DNA from: Arthrobacter sp. | GTDB taxonomy: Bacteria > Actinomycetota > Actinomycetes > Actinomycetales > Micrococcaceae | Reading direction: 5' to 3' | Length of the DNA: 15,819 bases | Assembly (NCBI GenBank): GCA_030146405.1 | Contig: JASLBS010000141.1 | Span: forward strand, 1-15,819 | Shown here: positions 7,496 through 13,584 of the stretch, in pieces | Layout of the letters: every line of letters starts with the position of its first letter | Numbering within the stretch: the first letter of the stretch is position 1 | Notes under the pieces: model-generated | What the model was told of the DNA's origin: nothing | What the model saw: only the letters and a program-made list of their open reading frames with translations | The model's database searches: none | Program-made: the position numbers and the translations under genes

Positions 7496-8260
7496 CTAGG
7501 CGGTCCTCCGGGTTCGGACCAGGGCCAGGACACCCGCGGCCAGACCCAGCAGGCCGGCCACCAGACCCGCCCAGCCGATGGCCGACGTCGATGCCGAGTC
7601 CGTGCTGGTGGCCGTCTGCTCCGCGCTGATGGCCTCGGCCGGCTCGGACTCCTCCGCGGAGGAGTCTGCGGCGCCGTGGGAGTGCCCCCCGTGTCCGTCC
7701 CCCTCGGCAGCGGTCGTGACGAACGCCGGAGCGGGCTTCTCGGGCTCGTCCTCGCCCTCGACGGTCTCCTCGTCCCAGGCGACCACCTCGCCGTCGGTGT
7801 AGGACTGCACGGCGGGGAGCATCACGGTGGAGCCTTCCTCCGGCAGCCGGCCGACGGAGATCGCGAACGTCTGGTACTCCTGCTGCGAGATCTCCGAACC
7901 GGTGTCAGCCGTCCATACCACCGAGAGCGCAGCCTCGGTCAGCGTGACGCCGTCGTCGGTGGTGACGGGTTCGGGCAGGTCGCCGGTGATCACCTCGGCG
8001 GTCCACCCCGCCATCGGCTTGACCCGCACGGACGTGAAGGGCTGGGCCGTGGGGAGTTGCACCTCGACCTTGTTGGTCGCGGCGGTCTCGGACTCGTTCG
8101 GGACGCTGAAGGTGAGCTGGGAGTAGCCGTTCTCGGAGGTGGACGCCGGCGCTACGGTGACGTGGGCACTGGCCGCGCCGAGACCGAGGGCCATCAGACC
8201 GGCGGTGGTCAGCGCGACTGCCCCGAGGGTGCGGGCGCGGGTGAGGGGAAACGAGGTCAT
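7496..8260 (-). CDS. ycnI: YcnI/DUF1775 domain protein, secreted and membrane anchored
   Basis: The product has 254 residues. The N-terminal signal peptide (LGAVALTTAGLMALGLGAASA) should be cut after Ala32, exposing His33 in the HVTVAP start that is typical of YcnI. In studied YcnI proteins this N-terminal His, with a Trp, binds Cu(II). Trp86, Trp116 and Trp162 are present here. The DUF1775 domain covers about 33-165 (LPAVQSYTDGEVVAWDE near its end). An acidic linker follows, with a His cluster GDGHGGHSHG (188-196), then one transmembrane helix (about 228-249) and RTRR, so the protein is anchored by its C-terminus. The ATG at 8258-8260 has AAAGG upstream. The frame stays open to 9118, but the signal peptide fixes the start here. 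A role in copper handling is inferred from the family. Confidence 0.88.
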   Translation of the reverse strand: MTSFPLTRARTLGAVALTTAGLMALGLGAASAHVTVAPASTSENGYSQLTFSVPNESETAATNKVEVQLPTAQPFTSVRVKPMAGWTAEVITGDLPEPVTTDDGVTLTEAALSVVWTADTGSEISQQEYQTFAISVGRLPEEGSTVMLPAVQSYTDGEVVAWDEETVEGEDEPEKPAPAFVTTAAEGDGHGGHSHGAADSSAEESEPAEAISAEQTATSTDSASTSAIGWAGLVAGLLGLAAGVLALVRTRRTA

Positions 8261-8288
8261 GGAACTGCCTTTCGGGGTGCGCTCCGCG

Positions 8289-8304
8289 ATCACGGAAGCG
8301 TGAT
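8289..8304. promoter_or_regulatory. Inverted repeat in the ycnI leader
   Basis: ATCACG, loop GAAG, CGTGAT is a perfect 6-bp inverted repeat about 29 bases upstream of the ycnI ATG on the - strand. It could be an mRNA hairpin between two genes of an operon or a repressor site; sequence alone does not decide. Confidence 0.3.
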
Positions 8305-8365
8305 GGTCGAGGACACGGAGCAACGGGATGGGGTGCTGGCCAGGGGGTGGGCACCTCGAGCAGCC

Positions 8366-8396
8366 CCGGCTCCGCACTCCGCTGAAGGGGAGCCGG
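8366..8396 (-). terminator. Weak hairpin after the membrane-protein gene
   Basis: CCGGCTCC and GGAGCCGG form a perfect 8-bp stem with a 15-base loop, directly at the stop codon of the membrane-protein gene and 105 bases before ycnI. There is no T-run. It may be an attenuator or a processing hairpin between the two genes. Confidence 0.3.
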
Positions 8397-8397
8397 A

Positions 8398-8997
8398 TCA
8401 GAGCGCAGGCGCCAGTGGACGCGGTGGTCCCCGAAGCGTGGGTACCGAGGCGTGCACCGAGAGGGGGCTGACGCGTGCAGGACGTGCAGGGAGGATGAAG
8501 CGTTCCTCGGGTGGAACGGGCCGTGACGCCACGGGCAGCTTCAGGAGCGGTCGGAGCCACGCAGCGAGGAGGGCGACGGCTGCATCGCTCCGCGACACGG
8601 CGAACGCCAGGAGAACCGTGGCGACCCCGTGGAAGAGGAGCATCGTAGCTCCACCGGAGGAACCCATGCGCTCCAGGGCGACCGGCGAGCACGCGAGTTC
8701 GAACGCCGCATGATGGCCGGGCTGGGCGGAGGAACTCCGGCAGACGGCGGCCACCGCCGTCATCGCGAAGATCCCGTGCAGGATCAACTGACCGGTGCCC
8801 ATGACCAGCAGGGCCGAACGGAAGGACACCGTGCGTCGGGCGAGGAGTGTGAGGGGCATGAGCATCAGCACACCCAGGAGGAGGAGAACCCCGGGGGAGG
8901 GCAGGTGACCTGCGCCCAGGACGTGCGATGCCGAGGAGACCGAGAGAATGAGCGACACGAGGACCACGGAACGGATGTAGGGAAGGGCGGATGCCAT
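8398..8997 (-). CDS. Polytopic membrane protein, copper-associated by context
   Basis: I do not recognise a named family in this 199-residue protein. About five hydrophobic segments are visible, near residues 8-24, 36-54, 62-86, 115-134 and 136-155. A Pro/Arg-rich, probably cytoplasmic tail follows (156-199). His residues lie in or beside helices (His25, His31, His74 in LILHG, His123 in LFHG). The loop between helices 3 and 4 carries Cys86, His95-His96 and Cys103, a plausible metal-binding set. It stands upstream of the YcnI gene on the same strand. Small His-containing membrane proteins are, to my knowledge, often found beside DUF1775 genes, so a role in copper uptake or delivery is inferred. 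The ATG at 8995-8997 has a good AGGAG six bases upstream. Confidence 0.75.
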   Translation of the reverse strand: MASALPYIRSVVLVSLILSVSSASHVLGAGHLPSPGVLLLLGVLMLMPLTLLARRTVSFRSALLVMGTGQLILHGIFAMTAVAAVCRSSSAQPGHHAAFELACSPVALERMGSSGGATMLLFHGVATVLLAFAVSRSDAAVALLAAWLRPLLKLPVASRPVPPEERFILPARPARVSPLSVHASVPTLRGPPRPLAPAL

Positions 8998-9014
8998 TCC
9001 TGTCTCCTTCCCTC

Positions 9015-9040
9015 GTCCTGCGCCCGGGATAGTGCAGGAC
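9015..9040. promoter_or_regulatory. Inverted repeat upstream of the membrane-protein gene
   Basis: GTCCTGC and GCAGGAC form a perfect 7-bp inverted repeat with a 12-base spacer, 18-43 bases before the start of the copper-associated operon. The spacing suits a dimeric regulator bound over the promoter. No clear -10/-35 pair could be assigned, so this is only a candidate operator. The rest of the 253-base gap to 9250 shows no supported gene. Confidence 0.3.
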
Positions 9041-9250
9041 GCTCGCCCGGATCGGCCCTTTCAGCGTACAGCCGCCGGGTGGCAGCGACCGGTTGCTCCT
9101 GATCGGTGAGCCCCGCACGTCCTGTACCGACCGTGCGGTTGCGGTCCGGCTGCTGTCCGGCTGCAGGTACTTCGGTCCGATGGGCCGTTCGGATGGGGGA
9201 CATGCCTCCCGGCCTCGGGGCGCAGCAGGTGCCGTCCGCTGCCGCCCGAT

Positions 9251-10060
9251 CTACCCCCGCTCGAAGGCCTCGCGATCTGCTCCTACGAGGACGGCGGCGG
9301 GGTGCGGGCCGGATGCCAGGAGCGCCGTGGTCCAGGAGTACGGCCAGGGCGCACGCCGGGCGGCGATGACCACGTTGCCGGCGAGTCCGCCGCCCACCAT
9401 CCCGGCCTCGGTGAGGACGGCGGTGGCCGGGGTCAGGGCCGAGAGTTGGCGGGTCTGCTCGCGGGCGAAACGGAGGGGTGGATCGTCCCCGACATTGACC
9501 AGCAGGACGCCGTCGTCGGCACAGATCCGGAGCAGATGCTCGGAGAACTCGGGGCTGGTGAGGTGGGCGGGGGCATCGGCCCCGGCGAAGACGTCGAGGA
9601 CGACGGCATCGAAGGCGCCGTCGGTCTGCTCGAGTACCACCTGCGCCGCGTCGTCGACGAGGATCCGGCACACCGTGCCGGGAGGGAGCGGCATGGCATC
9701 GAGGACGAAGTCCACCAGCTCGCCCTCGATCTCCACGGCGACCTGCTCCGACCCGGGACGTCTGGCCTGGACGTAGCGGACGAGTGTCAGGGCGCCGGCG
9801 CCCAGGTGGAGGATGCGGAGGGGGGTTCCCGGCGGACGCACCAGGTCGAGCACATGGGCGATGCGCTGCAGGTACTCGTAGAACACGCGGTCCGGGCGTC
9901 GGAGGTCCACATGCGACTGCTGGGCACCACCGATGCTCAGGATCAGGGCACCGTCGATGAACGCGTCCTCGTCGAGCTCCGCGTAGGCGCCGACGCCCGA
10001 CAGCCATCGGGTGGGAACATCGAAGCCGCCCTCGGTGGATGGTTCCGGTATGCCGCTCAC
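9251..10060 (-). CDS. Spermidine-synthase-like protein (class I methyltransferase fold)
   Basis: This 269-residue protein belongs to the spermidine/spermine synthase-like group common in actinobacteria. SIGGAQQSHVDLRRPDRVFYEYLQRIAHVLDL (from about 42) is the family signature. LHLGAGALTLVRYV (84-97) is the nucleotide-binding loop, VEIEGELVDF (109-118) carries the acidic residue that holds the ribose, and FDAVVLDVFAG (150-160) is the central strand. True aminopropyltransferases have GGGDG in the loop and a catalytic Asp in a DP-type motif; here these read LGAGA and LDVFAG, so polyamine synthesis is doubtful and the substrate is unknown. The N-terminal beta-barrel of spermidine synthase is short. 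The GTG start at 10058-10060 overlaps the aminotransferase stop (GTGA), so the two are coupled. Confidence 0.8.
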   Translation of the reverse strand: MSGIPEPSTEGGFDVPTRWLSGVGAYAELDEDAFIDGALILSIGGAQQSHVDLRRPDRVFYEYLQRIAHVLDLVRPPGTPLRILHLGAGALTLVRYVQARRPGSEQVAVEIEGELVDFVLDAMPLPPGTVCRILVDDAAQVVLEQTDGAFDAVVLDVFAGADAPAHLTSPEFSEHLLRICADDGVLLVNVGDDPPLRFAREQTRQLSALTPATAVLTEAGMVGGGLAGNVVIAARRAPWPYSWTTALLASGPHPAAVLVGADREAFERG

Positions 10061-11292
10061 ACCCGTCCCCGCAGGGTCCCGAGGCGGTCAGCGGCCTCCT
10101 CGATCACCTCGAATCTCTTGCAGAACGCGAAACGCAGCAGGGATCGGGTGCGCTCGGCGCCCTCCTCGTGGCAGAACACCGCAACGGGTATCGCGGCCAC
10201 CCCGATCAGGCCGGGGAGACGGCGTGCGAGGTCGGTGGCGTCGTCGATACCGAGCGGTGCGGCGTCGACCATCGTGAAGAAGGTGCCCCGGGGTCGGAAC
10301 ACCTCGAAGCCCGCTGCTCGGAGCCCCTCCTCCAGCAGGTCGCGCTTGTGCTGCAACGTGGCCGCCGCGGAGTGGAAGAACGCGTCGGGGAGACCGAGGC
10401 CCACGGCCACGGCGCTCTGGAACGGGGTGCCCGAGGTATAGGTCAGGAACGTCTTGACGGTCCGCACCTGTGCCACGAGTTCCGGAGGGCCACTGAGCCA
10501 CCCCACCTTCCACCCGGTCACCGAGAAGGTCTTGCCGGCCGAGGAGATGGTCAGGGTGCGCTCCGCGGCGCCCGGAAGGGTCGCGATCGGTAGATGCCGT
10601 GCACCGAAAGTGAGGTGCTCGTAGACCTCGTCCGTCACGATGATCGCGCCGTGGCGCTCCGCGAGCCGGACGATCAGCTCGAGTGACGCCCGGCTGAAGA
10701 CACTGCCGGTGGGATTGTGCGGGTTGTTCACCACCACGATCCTGGTCCGGTCGCTGAAGGCGGCGGCGAGAGTTCCCGGGTCGGGCTGGAAGTCGGGGGC
10801 GAGGAGCGGGGCCGTGGTGTGCTTCGCTCCGGCGAGGCCGATCACCGCTCCGTAGGAGTCGTAGAACGGCTCGAAGGTGAGGACCTCGTCACCCGGACGC
10901 GCGAAGGCGAGGATCGCGGCGGCGATGGACTCCGTGGCGCCCGTACTGACGATCACGCCCGCCTGCGGGTCCATCTGCATGCTGTAGAACCGCTCCTGGT
11001 GTGCTGCGATGGCATGGCGCAGGACCGCCAGTCCCTGGCCCGGAGCGTACTGGTTGGCGCCGGACGCGATGGCGGACCTCGCCGCCTCGAGGATCTCGGG
11101 CGGGCCGTCCTCGTCGGGGAAGCCCTGGCCCAGGTTGATCGCCGAATGCTTCTGGGCCAGCGCGGTGACCTCCTCGAAGATGGTGATCCCGAGCCCGCCG
11201 TCGGCCCCCAGCAGATTTGCCCCCCGGGCCGTACGGGCCCACGGCGCCGCGGGATCGCCCTGGGCCTCATCCGTCCGCGTGTCTCGAGTCAT
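10057..11292 (-). CDS. PLP-dependent class I aminotransferase (DapC / kynurenine aminotransferase-like)
   Basis: The product is a 411-residue fold-type I aminotransferase that moves amino groups between amino and 2-oxo acids. INLGQGFPDEDGPPEILEAA (52-71) opens the domain. NNPHNPTG (189-196), TDEVYEHL (220-227) and SSAGKTFSVTGWK (250-262) follow, with Lys254 the PLP Schiff-base residue, and Arg387 (LLRFAFCKR) should bind the substrate carboxylate. It resembles the mycobacterial protein annotated as N-succinyldiaminopimelate aminotransferase and the YbdL/kynurenine aminotransferase group; lysine synthesis, methionine salvage or cysteine-conjugate metabolism are all possible. The frame is open 14 codons upstream, but the ATG at 11290-11292 is preferred because GATACT stands six bases before it. 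It is divergent from coaD. Confidence 0.88.
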   Translation of the reverse strand: MTRDTRTDEAQGDPAAPWARTARGANLLGADGGLGITIFEEVTALAQKHSAINLGQGFPDEDGPPEILEAARSAIASGANQYAPGQGLAVLRHAIAAHQERFYSMQMDPQAGVIVSTGATESIAAAILAFARPGDEVLTFEPFYDSYGAVIGLAGAKHTTAPLLAPDFQPDPGTLAAAFSDRTRIVVVNNPHNPTGSVFSRASLELIVRLAERHGAIIVTDEVYEHLTFGARHLPIATLPGAAERTLTISSAGKTFSVTGWKVGWLSGPPELVAQVRTVKTFLTYTSGTPFQSAVAVGLGLPDAFFHSAAATLQHKRDLLEEGLRAAGFEVFRPRGTFFTMVDAAPLGIDDATDLARRLPGLIGVAAIPVAVFCHEEGAERTRSLLRFAFCKRFEVIEEAADRLGTLRGRV

Positions 11293-11298
11293 GACACC

Positions 11299-11304
11299 AG
11301 TATC
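11299..11304 (-). promoter_or_regulatory. Candidate -10 element of the aminotransferase gene (leaderless)
   Basis: On the - strand, GATACT ends six bases before the ATG, and no Shine-Dalgarno sequence is present. This matches the arrangement in front of coaD, rsmD and the HTH-TOBE gene. Confidence 0.35.
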
Positions 11305-11310
11305 GCCGTT

Positions 11311-11324
11311 CCCCGTGCACGGGG
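11311..11324. promoter_or_regulatory. Perfect palindrome CCCCGTGCACGGGG in divergent promoter region
   Basis: This 14-bp perfect palindrome lies between the divergent aminotransferase and coaD genes, overlapping the -35 to -10 region expected for the aminotransferase. It is a candidate operator. It could also fold as a small hairpin, but no transcript is expected to cross it. Confidence 0.4.
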
Positions 11325-11369
11325 CCGGACCCACGCTGTCGGAATTCCTGGGCCGCTACCTCCACTGGG

Positions 11370-11375
11370 TACCGT
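11370..11375 (+). promoter_or_regulatory. Candidate -10 element of coaD (leaderless)
   Basis: TACCGT fits TANNNT and ends six bases before the coaD ATG at 11382. No Shine-Dalgarno sequence is seen in the six bases between. The -35 element is not evident. Confidence 0.4.
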
Positions 11376-11381
11376 GGTGAC

Positions 11382-11885
11382 ATGAGCCGCGCCGTCTGCC
11401 CCGGATCGTTCGACCCCATCCACCTCGGACACCTCGATGTCATCACGCGGGCCGCGAGGCTCTTCGACGAGGTGGTGGTGGCCGTGTCCACGAACTACGC
11501 CAAGAAGTACCGGTTCGACGCCGACGAACGCCGGGCGCTGTGCACGGAGAGCCTCGAGCATCTGCCCAACGTCATGGTGCTCCCGATGGGTGCCGGCCTG
11601 CTGGCGGACTTCTGCCGGGACCAAGGGGCCGCGAGCATCGTCAAGGGACTCAGATCCGGCCTCGACGTCGACTACGAACTCCCCATGGCCACCATGAACC
11701 GCCACCTCGGGGAGATCGAGACCGTCTTCCTGCCGGCCGATCAGGACTTCCTCCACGTGTCATCGACCCTGCTCAAGGAGGTGGCAGCCCTGGGCGGGAA
11801 CGTCCGGCCGTTCGTGCCCGATGTCGTCCTGCGCAGGTTGGTCCCGTCCGAGGGACCGGAGGGCTCGCGGGCCGGGACGGAATGA
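11382..11885 (+). CDS. coaD: Phosphopantetheine adenylyltransferase
   Basis: This 167-residue enzyme transfers AMP from ATP to 4'-phosphopantetheine to make dephospho-CoA, the penultimate step of coenzyme A synthesis, in the cytoplasm. The nucleotidyltransferase motif is GSFDPIHLGHLDVI (8-21), with the HxGH motif at 14-17. VKGLRSGLDVDYELPMATMN (87-106) and HVSSTLLKEVAALGG (125-139, the ISSTxxKE motif) are equally typical. The length matches the family (about 160). The ATG lies six bases after a -10-like hexamer. Only 50-odd bases separate its stop from the promoter of the DUF177 gene; the GC-rich stretch 11890-11907 followed by TTTT at 11913-11916 could act as a weak terminator. Confidence 0.96.
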   Translation: MSRAVCPGSFDPIHLGHLDVITRAARLFDEVVVAVSTNYAKKYRFDADERRALCTESLEHLPNVMVLPMGAGLLADFCRDQGAASIVKGLRSGLDVDYELPMATMNRHLGEIETVFLPADQDFLHVSSTLLKEVAALGGNVRPFVPDVVLRRLVPSEGPEGSRAGTE

Positions 11886-11914
11886 GCCCGGACGCGCCGG
11901 CCGGTCCCCGTGTT

Positions 11915-11944
11915 TTGGGACTCCCTGCCGGATCAGGCTAAGAT
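11915..11944 (+). promoter_or_regulatory. Sigma-70-type promoter of the DUF177-rpmF group
   Basis: TTGGGA at 11915-11920 and TAAGAT at 11939-11944 are separated by 18 bases. Transcription should start near 11951, giving a leader of about 27 bases before the ATT start at 11978. Confidence 0.6.
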
Positions 11945-11958
11945 GATACGTCGGTCAT

Positions 11959-11982
11959 ATGTTCTACAGGAGTCATCATTAA
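11959..11982 (+). other. Possible 7-codon upstream ORF
   Basis: ATG at 11959 opens a frame coding MFYRSHH and stops at TAA 11980-11982. Its TAA overlaps the last base of the ATT start of the DUF177 gene, and it contains that gene's AGGAG. It has no ribosome binding site of its own. It may be chance or a coupling device. Confidence 0.2.
11968..11972 (+). promoter_or_regulatory. Ribosome binding site that decides an ATT start
   Basis: AGGAG lies five bases before ATT 11978-11980. No ATG, GTG or TTG occurs in the reading frame between the upstream stop (TAA 11939-11941) and TTG 12002. TTG 12002 itself has no such sequence in front of it. Confidence 0.6.
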
Positions 11983-12568
11983 AAGCGATCTCAGTTCGCC
12001 TTTGACTTTCAGCGTCAAAGATCTCGGGCGAAGCCCGGGAAGCATGCGGACACTCGAGGAACATGTACCGGCGCCGAAGGATCTTGGTGTGGCGCTCATC
12101 GGCGTGAGGGAAGGTTCCGACCTGGAACTGGACCTGCGGCTGGAGTCGGTGCACGAGGGGATCCTGGTGTCGGGAACAGCAGACGTCGAGGTAACCGGCG
12201 AGTGCGGCCGTTGCCTGGAGCCACTGCGGTTCGACCGCATGGTGGACCTCCAGGAGCTCTTCTTCTACAGCGACTCCCAGTCGCTGTCGGTGGAAGAGGA
12301 AGAAGAACAGCACAGGGTGGAGAACGACTCGGTCGATCTGGAACCCGTGCTGCGGGATGCAGTGGTTACGTCGCTGCCGTTCCAGCCGGTGTGCCGGGAG
12401 GATTGCAAGGGACTGTGCTCCGAATGCGGAGCCCAGCTCAATGATGATCCCGACCACCACCATGAAGTTCTGGATCCTCGCTGGTCAGCCCTTGCCGGGC
12501 TGGCAGGCACCGCCGCCGAGAACGACGCGGCACCCAAGTCAGAGTCAGACGAGAGAGAAGAGAGTTAG
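11978..12568 (+). CDS. yceD: DUF177/YceD family protein, linked to 23S rRNA and L32
   Basis: The product has 196 residues if translation begins at ATT 11978, or 188 from TTG 12002. YceD proteins are encoded next to rpmF in many bacteria and are linked to 23S rRNA accumulation; the exact activity is unsettled. SPLTFSVKDLGRSPGSM opens the domain, and LELDLRLESVHEGILVSG (about 49-66) is the family core. Six Cys residues are visible: ECGRC (Cys76, Cys79) and VCREDCKGLCSEC (Cys139, Cys143, Cys147, Cys150), a likely metal site. An acidic run of Glu residues (about 106-110) lies between them. I prefer the ATT start because AGGAG stands five bases upstream, and because actinobacterial homologues as I recall them have a (N/S)PL-F---LGRRPG segment in which the TTG is the internal Leu. 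rpmF follows two bases after the stop. Confidence 0.85.
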   Translation: MKSDLSSPLTFSVKDLGRSPGSMRTLEEHVPAPKDLGVALIGVREGSDLELDLRLESVHEGILVSGTADVEVTGECGRCLEPLRFDRMVDLQELFFYSDSQSLSVEEEEEQHRVENDSVDLEPVLRDAVVTSLPFQPVCREDCKGLCSECGAQLNDDPDHHHEVLDPRWSALAGLAGTAAENDAAPKSESDEREES

Positions 12569-12570
12569 CC

Positions 12571-12774
12571 GTGGCTGTCCCGAAACGGAAGATGTCCCGC
12601 GCGAATACCCGCGCACGCCGGTCCCAGTGGAAGGCAACCGCCCCCAAGCTGGTCAAGACCCTCGAGAACGGTCGCGTCACCTACAGCCTGGCCCACCAGG
12701 CCAAGGTTGTCACCGACTCAGCCGGCACCCCGCTGTTCCTTGAGTACAAGGGCCGCAAGGTAGCCGACGTCTGA
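12571..12774 (+). CDS. rpmF: 50S ribosomal protein L32 (Cys-free form)
   Basis: This 67-residue protein is a component of the large ribosomal subunit. MAVPKRKMSRANTRARRSQW is the standard bacterial L32 start. The C-terminal part (EYKGRKVADV) resembles the proteobacterial type and has no Cys residue, so it lacks the CxxC zinc ribbon of the C+ form and should not need zinc. The GTG start lies two bases after the DUF177 stop, with only a weak purine-rich GAGAG upstream, so translation is probably coupled. The DUF177-rpmF pair is a widely conserved arrangement. The 51 bases to rnc show no clear terminator. Confidence 0.95.
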   Translation: MAVPKRKMSRANTRARRSQWKATAPKLVKTLENGRVTYSLAHQAKVVTDSAGTPLFLEYKGRKVADV

Positions 12775-12825
12775 TCATGATCCGTCGCCTGCCGCGCATG
12801 GTGCGGTGGCTGGTTTGGGTCCGTT

Positions 12826-13584
12826 ATGGAACCTTTTGATGCGGTGTTTAATAACACCGCAGACCTGACCACGCGTCGGGGGGTCGACATCGACCCCGAG
12901 ACGCTTCGTCTTGCCCTGACTCACAGGTCCTACGCCTACGAGAAGGGCGGAATACCCACCAACGAGCGTCTCGAGTTCCTCGGCGACTCGGTACTCGGCC
13001 TGTCGGTCACCGACGCCCTGTATCGCGACAATCCCACGCTCTCCGAGGGTGAGCTCGCCAAGCGGCGTTCCGCCGTCGTGAGTACCAAGGCCCTCGCCGG
13101 CGTGGCGCGTTCGCTGGACCTCGGCAGCTATGTCCTGCTGGGGCAGGGTGAGAAGCTCACGAACGGTCGCGACAAGGCGTCCATCCTGGCGGACACGATG
13201 GAGGCGGTCATCGGCGCCGTCTACCTGAGTGAGGGGATCGAGACGGCACGGTGCATGGTCATGGACCTCATCGGGCCGCTCCTCCGCGATTCCGCGGTGC
13301 TCGGCAATGGGACGGACTGGAAGACACGCATCCAGGAGACGGCGGCCGCCCGCCGGATGGGCGTGATCGACTACCGCGTCGACGGCACCGGACCCGATCA
13401 CTCGAGGACATTCACCGCACGCCTGATGATCGGGGGCGTCGAGTACGGGTCCGGTGCTGGTCCGTCCAAGAAGGAAGCCGAGCAGGCCGCGGCCGCGGAG
13501 TCCTGCAAGGTGCTCTCCCTCGACCACCCGGACGTTCCCGCTGCCGGTGCCTCCGCCCCGACCTCCTCGAACAACGGGCCCTGA
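12826..13584 (+). CDS. rnc: Ribonuclease III
   Basis: This 252-residue double-stranded-RNA endonuclease matures rRNA precursors and processes structured mRNAs. The RNase III domain (about 15-155) has the signature NERLEFLGDSVLGL (46-59) with Glu50 and Asp54, and DTMEAVIGAVYL (123-134) with Asp123 and Glu126. These are the four metal-binding residues, so the enzyme should be active. A double-stranded-RNA-binding domain follows (about 164-232, GPSKKEAEQAAAAESCKVL at its end). A Ser/Pro/Ala tail of about 20 residues is variable in the family. ATG 12826 has no clear Shine-Dalgarno sequence. The mutM GTG follows the stop with no gap. Confidence 0.97.
   Translation: MEPFDAVFNNTADLTTRRGVDIDPETLRLALTHRSYAYEKGGIPTNERLEFLGDSVLGLSVTDALYRDNPTLSEGELAKRRSAVVSTKALAGVARSLDLGSYVLLGQGEKLTNGRDKASILADTMEAVIGAVYLSEGIETARCMVMDLIGPLLRDSAVLGNGTDWKTRIQETAAARRMGVIDYRVDGTGPDHSRTFTARLMIGGVEYGSGAGPSKKEAEQAAAAESCKVLSLDHPDVPAAGASAPTSSNNGP

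Noticed and set aside
8261..9118. Upstream extension of the ycnI frame to 540 codons
   Set aside because: The extension is Arg/Pro-rich, overlaps the membrane-protein gene in another frame, and would bury the signal peptide that starts at 8260.
9041..9250. Possible small gene or RNA in the gap before the spermidine-synthase-like gene's stop
   Set aside because: There are short direct repeats (CCGGCTG twice near 9146-9163) and weak stems, but no frame with a start, ribosome binding site and plausible composition, and no known RNA motif.
11293..11334. 14-residue longer N-terminus of the aminotransferase
   Set aside because: It would run through the palindrome and the -10-like element; the shorter start fits the family better, though this is not proven.
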